Source: JBDSKH01 sp050245915 (lineage in GTDB: Bacteria > Actinomycetota > Actinomycetes > Actinomycetales > Microbacteriaceae). Taken from it: a DNA stretch of 9,132 nucleotides. Below the pieces are notes generated by a model. That model ran no database searches and had not been told where the DNA came from. It worked only from the letters and a program-made list of their open reading frames with translations. The first letter of the stretch is position 1, and each line of letters begins with the position of its first letter. The position numbers and the translations under genes were made by a program. Shown one piece after another: positions 1-6,758 of this stretch. The stretch covers positions 1-9,132 of the forward strand of contig JBFWWZ010000071.1 in assembly GCA_050245915.1 (NCBI GenBank). Direction: 5' to 3'.

Positions 1-452
1 AGCTGGAAGGGGATCTGCTCGGGTCGGGGGAAGGGGTCGGCCGCGTGGGCGCCGCCGGTGAGTCCGTTGTTCTTCCGGTCGTAGTCCTGCACCTGCCAGG
101 CCGCGCCCGTCGACAGGCCGTGCACCGAGTCGCGCAGGACGCCGTGCAGGTGGGGGCCGGTCTTCGTCCATCCGTGGTCTGGATCGCGCAGCCACATGCA
201 GACATTGCGGCGCCGGAACGCGACGACCACGTCGACGAGCCTGTGGGCAGGGAGGGTTTTCGACCGGATGTCGAAGACGTCGCCGACGTCGTGGGTGCTG
301 CCCGATGCTCGAGCGCCGGAGCCGGCCTTGAAGCCGCCCTGCACGACCTGCAGCTCGAGGCCGAGCTCCTCGGCGACGTCGTCGATGAGCGCCCAGGCAC
401 GGGCGGTCAGCTCCTGCCCGCCCTTCACGACCCGCTCGTCGCCGTCGGCCAT
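1..452 (-). CDS. M15-like D,D-peptidase / endolysin-type protein, partial (C-terminus outside window)
   Basis: Reading from 452 toward the left edge gives 150 residues without a stop. The sequence has an SxHxxGxxxD zinc-site pattern (Ser52, His54, Gly57, Asp61) followed by HLH at 101-103. This is the ligand order of M15 D-Ala-D-Ala carboxypeptidases and peptidoglycan L,D/D,D-endopeptidases. The tail (DYDRKNNGL at 123-131, then a Pro-rich DPFPRPEQIPF) resembles the segment that follows the peptidase domain in actinophage and actinobacterial M15-like proteins, often before a peptidoglycan-binding domain. There is no signal peptide, which suits a phage lysin or a cytoplasmic product released by other means. 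The start is uncertain: ATG at 452 has no clear ribosome binding site, and an in-frame GTG at 467 would add five residues. It is transcribed away from fgd. The family call rests on motifs only, so the exact role is inferred. Confidence 0.68.
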   Translation of the reverse strand, partial: MADGDERVVKGGQELTARAWALIDDVAEELGLELQVVQGGFKAGSGARASGSTHDVGDVFDIRSKTLPAHRLVDVVVAFRRRNVCMWLRDPDHGWTKTGPHLHGVLRDSVHGLSTGAAWQVQDYDRKNNGLTGGAHAADPFPRPEQIPFQ

Positions 453-664
453 GAGCCATGGTGGCACCGCGCGCCGCGGCGGGCCAGGCCTCGGCGCGTG
501 GGAGCGGCGGATCAACGCCGCCACAACGAGAGGTGCGCGGCGTCCGCGCGGGCGCGGCGCACAGGCGGCGGGCCTAGCATGAGGAGCCCGCCACCGGCAG
601 GACCGGTGAACCCTCCAGACGACGTCGCGCGCAGGCGCCGGCGTCCGCTCACGAAGGACGACGC

Positions 665-1669
665 ATGGCGCTGCGGCTCGGCTACAAGGCTTCTGCGGAG
701 CAGTTCGGCCCGCGCGACCTCGTGGAGTACGCCGTGCTGGCCGAGCAGGCGGGGCTCGACAGCGTCGTCACGTCCGACCACTTCCTTCCCTGGCGCGAGA
801 CCGGCGGGCACGCGCCCTTCGCGCTGGCGTGGATGGCCGCAGTGGGCGAGCGGACCGAGCGGGTGATGATCGGGACGAGCGTCCTGACGCCGACGTTCCG
901 CTACAACCCGGCGGTCATCGCCCAGGCCTTCGCAACGATGGCGCTGCTCGCGCCCGGGCGCATCATGCTCGGCGTCGGCACGGGCGAGGCGCTCAACGAG
1001 ATCGCGGTGTCGGGCCGGGAGTGGCCGGAGTTCAAGGAGCGCTCCGCGCGGCTGCGCGAGGCGATCGACCTGATGCGCAGGCTCTGGACGGAGACCGACG
1101 TCGACTTCGACGGCCAGCACTACACCACCGTCGGGGCGACCATCTTCGACAAGCCCTCCACGCCGCTGCCGATCTACATCGCGGCCGGCGGCCCGCAGAT
1201 GGCGAAGTACGCCGGTCGCGCGGGCGACGGGTTCATCTGCACGTCGGGCAAGGGGATGGAGCTCTACACCGAGCAGCTCATGCCGGCGCTGCGCGAGGGC
1301 GCCGAGGCGTCCGGGCGCAGCGTCGAGGACCTCGACAGGATGATCGAGATCAAGATCAGCTACGACCGCGATCCGCAGGCGGCGCTGGAGAACACGAGGT
1401 TCTGGGCGCCTCTGTCGCTGTCGGCGGAGCAGAAGCACACGGTGTCGTCGGCAGCCGAGATGGAGCGGCTCGCTGACGAGTTGCCGATCGAGCAGGTCGC
1501 CAAGCGCTGGATCGTGGCCAGCGACCCCGACGAGGCGGTCGCCCAGATCACGCCCTACGTCGACGCGGGGCTCAACCACCTCGTCTTCCACGGCCCCGGC
1601 CACGACCAGGCTCGGTTCCTCGAGCAGATGGCCGAGGACGTCGTCCCCCGCCTGCGCACCCTCGCTTGA
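665..1669 (+). CDS. fgd: F420-dependent glucose-6-phosphate dehydrogenase
   Basis: The 334-residue product oxidises glucose 6-phosphate to 6-phosphogluconolactone and reduces coenzyme F420 to F420H2 in the cytoplasm. It belongs to the luciferase-like TIM-barrel family. It closely matches the mycobacterial Fgd1 sequence as I know it (336 residues), including the N-terminal LGYKASAEQF, TSVLTPTFRYNPAVIAQAFA, GVGTGEALNEI, DGFICTSGKG, NTRFWAPLSL, AKRWIVASDPDEA and GLNHLVFH. Equivalents of the known active-site residues are present: His39 and Trp43 (DHFLPW), Glu108, and the phosphate-binding Lys196, Lys257 and Arg281. An AAGGA ribosome binding site at 654-658 lies six bases before the ATG and fixes the start. 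The gene is transcribed alone and faces the end of the monooxygenase operon. No F420 biosynthesis gene or F420-dependent reductase is visible nearby, so it probably serves the cell's general F420H2 pool and not the neighbouring FAD enzymes. Confidence 0.95.
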   Translation: MALRLGYKASAEQFGPRDLVEYAVLAEQAGLDSVVTSDHFLPWRETGGHAPFALAWMAAVGERTERVMIGTSVLTPTFRYNPAVIAQAFATMALLAPGRIMLGVGTGEALNEIAVSGREWPEFKERSARLREAIDLMRRLWTETDVDFDGQHYTTVGATIFDKPSTPLPIYIAAGGPQMAKYAGRAGDGFICTSGKGMELYTEQLMPALREGAEASGRSVEDLDRMIEIKISYDRDPQAALENTRFWAPLSLSAEQKHTVSSAAEMERLADELPIEQVAKRWIVASDPDEAVAQITPYVDAGLNHLVFHGPGHDQARFLEQMAEDVVPRLRTLA

Positions 1670-1723
1670 CCCGTGTAACACCAGCGACAGCGCGCTCAGA
1701 GCAGACCCGGTGCCGCGTCCTTT

Positions 1724-1742
1724 GAGCCGACCGACTCGGCTC
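1724..1742. terminator. Candidate bidirectional hairpin between convergent genes
   Basis: GAGCCGA (1724-1730) and TCGGCTC (1736-1742) form a perfect 7-bp stem with a 5-base loop. It lies 54 bases past the fgd stop and 136 bases past the stop of the opposing GH39-like gene. Neither strand has a clear T-tract after the stem, so it is not a textbook intrinsic terminator. U-poor hairpins are often proposed as terminators in high-GC actinobacteria. The rest of the gap (1670-1878) shows no open frame of convincing composition. Confidence 0.35.
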
Positions 1743-1878
1743 GGAGCCGTGTCGAACCACTGCTCGATGGGGCCGACGGCTACCTCCGATGTCCCGGGCC
1801 GGCCACTCCGGTCTCACCCGGCCGTTGCACGGACCGCTGCGATCAGGCTCTCCGCTTCACCGCCTCTGGACGTGGCGG

Positions 1879-3330
1879 CTATCGGACCGCGATCTCCAGA
1901 AGCACGACCGACTGCGGCGCGATCGGCAGGTCGAGATCCAAGATCCCCGAGTCCGACACGACTCCTTCGCTCACGCGCGCCTGAGGCTCGCGGAGGCTGT
2001 GCTGGCTGATCGCGACCGTGCGGCCGGGCCACGGCAGGTTCGTCACCGTGACCCGCGCCGCCTCGACCCCGGCGGATGCCAGTGCGACGCGCTGCGGAGC
2101 GAGCCTGAACGCCAGCTCGATCCGCTGCGGGCCGATCGGGATGCGGAAGCGGAACTCGTCGCTCTCGCGGGGAGCGAGGGCCGACTCAGGCGCGACGAAG
2201 TTCGCGATGAGAATGCGTACCACGTCGCCGTCGAGGCCGGCGAGACAGGCGAAACCCGACTCGTCCCCGCCCGTCACGGAAAGTCGCTCACCTGCCAGCG
2301 CCCGACCGATCAGGGCGAACGCAGCGGCGCGCTCATCGGGGCGCCCGTCCTCGTCGCAGATCGCTGTCGGGTCGATGAATCCGTAGTGCGGGTCTCTGCC
2401 GCTGTCGGCGCGGAAGAACAGCGCGTCGTCGACGACGCTGTCCTGAAGGTAGATGGCGGCTGCGGCCTGGAAGGCGCCCTTCTCCTCCGAAGGCGCGGAG
2501 TTCGTGGGCACGGCGATGTAGTTCCAGTACGACAGCATCAGCCTCGTGTCGATGAAGCCGTACTCGTCGAGGAGGGATCGCAACTCGCGGGCGACGACGC
2601 CGAAGTCCATCGGGTCTCGCGACGCGTCCGTGAACCAGAGGTAGGAGTAGAAGTCCAACCGCAGACCCCGCTCACGCACGAAGGCGAGGAATCCCTCGCG
2701 GTACGCCGCGTCCGCGTTCAGAGGGAACGCCAGCGACGGGCCGCCGACCGACAGGCCGGGGTCGACCCTGTCGACGGCCGCCACGAACGCCTCGTACATC
2801 TCGTAGAAGGCCTGCTCGGGTCCGTCGAAGTGGAGGGGGCCGAGGTCGGGCTGGTCGCCGAACTCGAACATGCGCACCGCCCGAGTGGGGCCGTTCGCCC
2901 ACCCCTGCGCGTAGTGGCGCACGATGTGCTCGACCACGACACCGTAGGTCGCGACATCCACAGCCGGAAGCTTGTTGTGGGGGATGGCGCTCGCGAACGT
3001 GAACAGGACGTCCGCGTCGATCCGGTGGACGGACTCGATCCATTCGTCGGTTGCGGCGAAGTTGTAGCTCTCCGGATCCGTCGGGTCTGCGTCCCAATCC
3101 GGGAAGAGGCTCTCGGGATTGTTGCGGGTGTCCAGGCGCGACACCCAGTCGTACGACCGCGCCAGAGTGATGCCCGCCTCGCTCCACAGCGGGGTCATGT
3201 CGGGGAAGTCGGGGTACGCGGCGACCGGACCGGGAACCCCGCCAGCCGCCCGGTGCGACGCGAACGAGCTCCGCGCGCTCGCGTCGATCTCAAGCGTCCG
3301 CACGTTCGTGGGTCGCGATGTGTGCACCAT
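1879..3330 (-). CDS. GH39-like (clan GH-A) protein with both catalytic glutamates replaced
   Basis: The 483-residue product has no signal peptide or membrane segment and is probably cytoplasmic. Residues about 45-340 read as a GH39 barrel (beta-xylosidase / alpha-L-iduronidase family): SYDW at 59-62, FEFGDQPDLG at 155-164 where the family has an E-x-W-N-E-P-D block, VDPGLSVGGPSLAF at 189-202, DFYSYLWF at 226-233, SYWN at 267-270 where the family has TEWN or TEFN, then AFQAAAAIYL and LFFRADSG. Residues about 350-483 look like a C-terminal beta-sandwich. The acid/base Glu position is Gln160 and the nucleophile Glu position is Tyr268, so ordinary retaining glycosidase activity is doubtful. The ATG at 3330 follows a purine-rich GAAGAAGAG stretch. 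It is the last gene of the operon, 41 bases after the second monooxygenase. The fold assignment is fairly secure; the function is unknown. Confidence 0.75.
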   Translation of the reverse strand: MVHTSRPTNVRTLEIDASARSSFASHRAAGGVPGPVAAYPDFPDMTPLWSEAGITLARSYDWVSRLDTRNNPESLFPDWDADPTDPESYNFAATDEWIESVHRIDADVLFTFASAIPHNKLPAVDVATYGVVVEHIVRHYAQGWANGPTRAVRMFEFGDQPDLGPLHFDGPEQAFYEMYEAFVAAVDRVDPGLSVGGPSLAFPLNADAAYREGFLAFVRERGLRLDFYSYLWFTDASRDPMDFGVVARELRSLLDEYGFIDTRLMLSYWNYIAVPTNSAPSEEKGAFQAAAAIYLQDSVVDDALFFRADSGRDPHYGFIDPTAICDEDGRPDERAAAFALIGRALAGERLSVTGGDESGFACLAGLDGDVVRILIANFVAPESALAPRESDEFRFRIPIGPQRIELAFRLAPQRVALASAGVEAARVTVTNLPWPGRTVAISQHSLREPQARVSEGVVSDSGILDLDLPIAPQSVVLLEIAVR

Positions 3331-3371
3331 CTATCTCTTCTTCTCTGGCTGGGCGTAGCGGCGCAGGCCGG

Positions 3372-4520
3372 TCAGTAGGGGCGAGCGAGGAGCTGGTTGG
3401 CGTACTCGTTCGCAATCGGCTCGTCATGCCGAAGGAACTCGAAACGTCTGTGCAGCGTCTCCGGCGTGAGCGAGTCGAACTCCTCGTGCATCGCCTCGAT
3501 CGATCGGGCGTGCACCGCGCCAACGCGGGGCAGCCGGCGCGCCATGAATCGCAGCTGCGCTTCGAGGAGCGGCTGCTTCTTCGTCAGCTCCTCGGCGAGC
3601 ACGAGACCGTCCTCGATACTCATCGCCGCGCCGGAGCCGAGGTAGGAGGTCATCGCGTGGGCGGCGTCGCCCATGATCATCACTCGGCCGCGGAACCATG
3701 GATAGGGCACCCACACGGTCGAGTACGGCGTGTAGGCGACGTGCGTCGCGGCGCGGATGCGCTCGATCGAGTCCGCCATGAAGGTCGACTCGCCCATCAG
3801 CGCACGGGCCCGGTCGTACATGACTTGTGGCATCTCGGCGGGGTCGTAGCGGGGTCGGCCCGATTCGGCGACCGTGAGCACCATGTACATCATGTCGTCG
3901 GGTAGGGGCGCGAACACGATCTTGCCGCCGTAACCCTGGCAGAACATGGTCGTGGTCATGCCTGGTGCCTGGGGCAGCGCGACCCGCCACGCCACGCCTC
4001 CGGCCGGGGTGGGACCGAACTCAGTGCCGAAGTAGTCGGTGCGGATCTGCGAGTTGATGCCGTCGTAGCCGACGACCAAGTCATAGCGCTGGTGGTCACT
4101 GCTGCTGAATGTCACATCGACACCGTCGGGATGCTGCTCGAGGTCGGTGACGGTCGTGGCCATGCGGAACCGGCAGCCGAGTTCCTTCGCCCGGGCGGTG
4201 GCGATCTGGACGAAACCGAGCCGGGGCATGTTGAGGTTGGTGGGACTCTCGGCCCTGGCCTCGTAGTCCAGGTCGCAGAGGTGACGGCCCTCGTTGTCGT
4301 AGTAGGTAAGGCCGGCACCGCTGGTTCCGATCTCGCTGCACGCGTCGAGCAGCCCCAGCGTGCGGATGGCGCGTATGCCGTTCGTGCGGAGGCCGAAGCC
4401 GATGCCGGGAGCGCGACTCTCCTCTTCGATCTCGACGATATCGACCTCGATGCCGGACTGTGCCAGCGCGATCGCCGCGCAGAGTCCGCCGATGCCCGCA
4501 CCGACGATCAATAGCCGCAC
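3372..4520 (-). CDS. Class A FAD-dependent monooxygenase (UbiH/PHBH-like), second of two
   Basis: The 382-residue product is a single-component flavoprotein hydroxylase that would use NAD(P)H and O2 on an aromatic or polycyclic substrate. The N-terminal Rossmann motif VGAGIGG is at 6-12, with an acidic residue (Glu30 in VDIVEIEEE) to bind the FAD ribose. The DG motif GYDGINSQIR is at 151-160 and the GD motif MGDAAHAM at 283-290, followed by GSGAAMSIEDG. I chose the GTG at 4520 because a GAAGGGA ribosome binding site (4528-4534) lies seven bases upstream and VRLLIVGAG is the usual N-terminus of the family. An in-frame ATG at 4598 would add 26 Arg-rich residues unlike the family. The gene lies 78 bases after the MFS gene and 41 before the GH39-like gene. 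Third positions are somewhat less G/C-rich than in fgd (32 of the first 40 codons against 37). The substrate cannot be read from sequence. Confidence 0.9.
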   Translation of the reverse strand: MRLLIVGAGIGGLCAAIALAQSGIEVDIVEIEEESRAPGIGFGLRTNGIRAIRTLGLLDACSEIGTSGAGLTYYDNEGRHLCDLDYEARAESPTNLNMPRLGFVQIATARAKELGCRFRMATTVTDLEQHPDGVDVTFSSSDHQRYDLVVGYDGINSQIRTDYFGTEFGPTPAGGVAWRVALPQAPGMTTTMFCQGYGGKIVFAPLPDDMMYMVLTVAESGRPRYDPAEMPQVMYDRARALMGESTFMADSIERIRAATHVAYTPYSTVWVPYPWFRGRVMIMGDAAHAMTSYLGSGAAMSIEDGLVLAEELTKKQPLLEAQLRFMARRLPRVGAVHARSIEAMHEEFDSLTPETLHRRFEFLRHDEPIANEYANQLLARPY

Positions 4521-4598
4521 GTTGTGGTCCCTTCGACGAGCTCTCGGTTGACCCGTCAGCCCAAGGTCGCGGCGTCGAGAGGCATCTGCAAGACGCAA

Positions 4599-5819
4599 TC
4601 ACGAATGGACGACATTGCCCATCCCAATACCTCGGCCGGCGTTCCACAGCGCGAGGGCCGCGATGAGAGTCACCACCGTCATGGTCACCGCCGCGGGAAG
4701 CACGCTCGCGCCGCCTCCGAGGCCGACGAGGGGCGCGATCAGTGCGGCGATGGCGAACTGACCTGCTCCGAGGAGCGCGGAACCTGAACCGTATGCGCCG
4801 CCGACGCGACCGAGGGCGAGCGAGGTCGCGTTGCCCACGGTGAATCCCATTCCGGCGACCGTCAGCCAGAAGGCCGCGAGCACCACTGGCAGGCGCGCCT
4901 CACCGGCGAGCTGCGCGACCAGCAGAGCCATCGCGGCGAACGCCTGGGCTGCGATACCGACGGCGAGCAGCCGGATCGCCCCGACGCGGGCGACGAGGCG
5001 AGCGTTGATGAACGCCGCCAATGCCAGCCCCGCGGCGTTGACAGCGAACACGATCGAGAATTGCAGAGTCGACAGGCCGAGATCCCCCTGAAGCACGAAC
5101 GGGGAAGCGGCGACGTAGGCCGTCAGCGCTGCGTAGGAGAGCACCATCGACAGACTGAAGCCGAGGAACTGTCGCTCACCCAGCCTTCCTGCGACCTCGC
5201 GCAGCCCCGAGAGCGCGGCCGTGTCGTGGCGCTTCTGCGGCGGAAGACTCTCGTTCACGAAGACGGCGGAGCACACCGCCATCACTACGGCGATGCCGGT
5301 CAGTACGGCGAAGACGCCGCGCCAGCCGGCCACTGCGCTCACGGCGCCGCCGATCAGAGGTGCGATGACAGGAGCGGCTGCGCCGATCGTCATCATGAGC
5401 GAGAAGGCGCGGGCGGCGGCAGGCCCCGTGACGGTGTCCGCGATCACGGCGCGCCCGAGCACGACTCCGGCAGCGCCGGTGAACCCCTGCACGGCGCGAG
5501 CCGCGATCAGCACGTCGATCGAGGGGGCGATCGTGCACACAACCGATGCCAGGACACACACCGAGGAGGCGAGCAGCAGCGGTGTGCGCCGCCCGGTCCG
5601 ATCCGAGATCGGACCGATCACGAGCTGGCCTGCGGCGAGCCCGGCGAGGAACGCCGACACAGTCAGCTGCGCCTGCTGGGGGCTGGTCGCCAGGTCTGCG
5701 GCCAACTGCGGCATCGCCGGCAAATACATCGCCGTGGCCAGCGGCGAGATCGCCGCGAGCAGTGCGAGGGTCAGCAGCAGACCCGGGGGGAGCCGCTCGG
5801 TGCGCGGCATGGAGGTCAC
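4599..5819 (-). CDS. Bcr/CflA-type MFS drug exporter (DHA1 family)
   Basis: The 406-residue hydrophobic product should span the cytoplasmic membrane about twelve times and export a small molecule by proton antiport. The N-terminal part is typical of Bcr/CflA transporters: MYLPAMPQLAADL at 31-43, then motif A, GPISDRTGRRTPLL, at 69-82 in the loop between helices 2 and 3. RAVQGFTGAAGVVLGRAVIAD (108-128) and an antiporter-type motif around APVIAPLIGG (149-158) follow. The GTG start at 5819 is seven bases after the hydrolase stop. A GAAGG (5832-5836) inside the last hydrolase codons could serve it and suggests translational coupling, although its spacing is long (12 bases). An alternative ATG at 5810 would shorten the product by three residues. 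Between the hydrolase and the second monooxygenase, it probably exports substrate or product of this operon; the direction is inferred from the family. Confidence 0.9.
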   Translation of the reverse strand: MTSMPRTERLPPGLLLTLALLAAISPLATAMYLPAMPQLAADLATSPQQAQLTVSAFLAGLAAGQLVIGPISDRTGRRTPLLLASSVCVLASVVCTIAPSIDVLIAARAVQGFTGAAGVVLGRAVIADTVTGPAAARAFSLMMTIGAAAPVIAPLIGGAVSAVAGWRGVFAVLTGIAVVMAVCSAVFVNESLPPQKRHDTAALSGLREVAGRLGERQFLGFSLSMVLSYAALTAYVAASPFVLQGDLGLSTLQFSIVFAVNAAGLALAAFINARLVARVGAIRLLAVGIAAQAFAAMALLVAQLAGEARLPVVLAAFWLTVAGMGFTVGNATSLALGRVGGAYGSGSALLGAGQFAIAALIAPLVGLGGGASVLPAAVTMTVVTLIAALALWNAGRGIGMGNVVHS

Positions 5820-5826
5820 GACGAGG

Positions 5827-6720
5827 CTATGCCTTCAGCGTCCGCGCGAGCCACGCCGTCGAGCGGGCGATGATCTCGGGGAAGTGGTTCGAGAGGATCT
5901 CGTAGTGCTGGCCCGGGTACTCGATGAGCTCTTTGGGCTGCGGCATCCGCTCGAACATGTCTCGCGCCTCCTGTACCGGCGCCACTGAGTCCTCGGACGC
6001 CAGGATCATCAGCAGCGGCTGCGCGATGCGCTCGGCGTAGGCGGTGACCTCCATCTCGAAGAGGAAGTCCAGGGTCGAGATCGTGATCTCGTTCCTGAAG
6101 CTAGGCAGGTGGTGGATCATCTGGGTCACGAATTCGATGCCCTCGTGATCGCTGAACATGACGGGGTCACCGGGTGCGGGCTCGCCGTGCAGGCGGATCG
6201 TCGCAGCGGGCGCGCCCGCCATCCGGTTACGACGGTCGACCGGAATGAGTGCCTCAAGTTCGGCGAGCGTGTCGGCCGGTTGCAGGGTGCGCGCGCTCCA
6301 GCCGCTCACCGGCGGGATGATGCTGACGACCGCCGACACGCGCCGGTCCATCGCAGCCACGAACATCGAGTTCGCTCCGCCGATGCTCACCCCCCAGAGC
6401 GCTAGCCGCGTCGAGTCGATGTCGTCGCGGAAGCCGAGATGCGTGATGACGTCGCGGAGGTCGCGGCACTGCTTCCACGGGTCGAACTCCTGGCGCGGCT
6501 CGCCGTCGCTGTAGCCCGTGCCTCGGTGGTCGTAGACGAAGACCGCCAGCCCCGCCGCGGTGAAGGGAGCGCCCATCGCCCACGACGACTCCGCGGGACC
6601 GCCGAGGCCCCCCTGCAGGATCGCGATCGGGGGTGGCGTGACAGTGGCTTCGGGAAGGAAGAGCCTCCCGCGCAGGAGATTGCCGTCGACGAGCAGTTCG
6701 AGATCTTCGTAGCGGGCCAT
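5827..6720 (-). CDS. Alpha/beta hydrolase (serine hydrolase, dienelactone-hydrolase/YcjY-like)
   Basis: The 297-residue product has a full serine-hydrolase triad in the expected order: nucleophile Ser112 in WGVSIGG (GxSxG), acid Asp244 in ASEDSVAP, and His272 in GQHYEIL. VYDHRGTGYSDG at 63-73 is the usual strand-4 region of alpha/beta hydrolases, and LQGGLGG at 35-41 may supply the oxyanion hole. A helical insert between about 140 and 225 forms the cap over the active site. Related proteins include esterases, polyketide thiohydrolases and carbon-carbon bond hydrolases. The ATG at 6720 has an AAAGG ribosome binding site (6728-6732) seven bases upstream. The frame stays open much further upstream, but that part overlaps the first monooxygenase and is Arg/Pro-rich. 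The gene is 38 bases after that monooxygenase. It may cleave the oxygenation product (inference); no signal peptide is seen. Confidence 0.88.
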   Translation of the reverse strand: MARYEDLELLVDGNLLRGRLFLPEATVTPPPIAILQGGLGGPAESSWAMGAPFTAAGLAVFVYDHRGTGYSDGEPRQEFDPWKQCRDLRDVITHLGFRDDIDSTRLALWGVSIGGANSMFVAAMDRRVSAVVSIIPPVSGWSARTLQPADTLAELEALIPVDRRNRMAGAPAATIRLHGEPAPGDPVMFSDHEGIEFVTQMIHHLPSFRNEITISTLDFLFEMEVTAYAERIAQPLLMILASEDSVAPVQEARDMFERMPQPKELIEYPGQHYEILSNHFPEIIARSTAWLARTLKA

Positions 6721-6758
6721 GCGTGTGCCTTTCGCGGGCGAATGCGGTGCGACCGGGG

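Noticed and set aside
512..1681. Long open frame antisense to fgd (389 residues)
   Set aside because: It is Arg/Leu/His-rich with no recognisable motif and mirrors fgd, which has complete family identity and a ribosome binding site. It is a GC-rich shadow.
1796..1834. GGCCGG/CCGGCC pair with a loop of more than 20 bases as a terminator
   Set aside because: The stem is short and the loop long in very GC-rich DNA. The hairpin at 1724-1742 is the better candidate.
1789..3378. Long plus-strand open frame antisense to the GH39-like gene (529 residues)
   Set aside because: The composition is dominated by Arg, Val, Asp and Gly with no domain pattern. The minus-strand reading has ordered GH39 landmarks.
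4521..4598. ATG at 4598 as start of the second monooxygenase
   Set aside because: It adds 26 Arg-rich residues before the Rossmann strand. The GTG at 4520 has a good ribosome binding site and gives the usual family N-terminus.
5061..5873. Plus-strand open frame antisense to the exporter
   Set aside because: It is His/Arg/Gly-rich low-complexity sequence over a clear MFS gene on the other strand.
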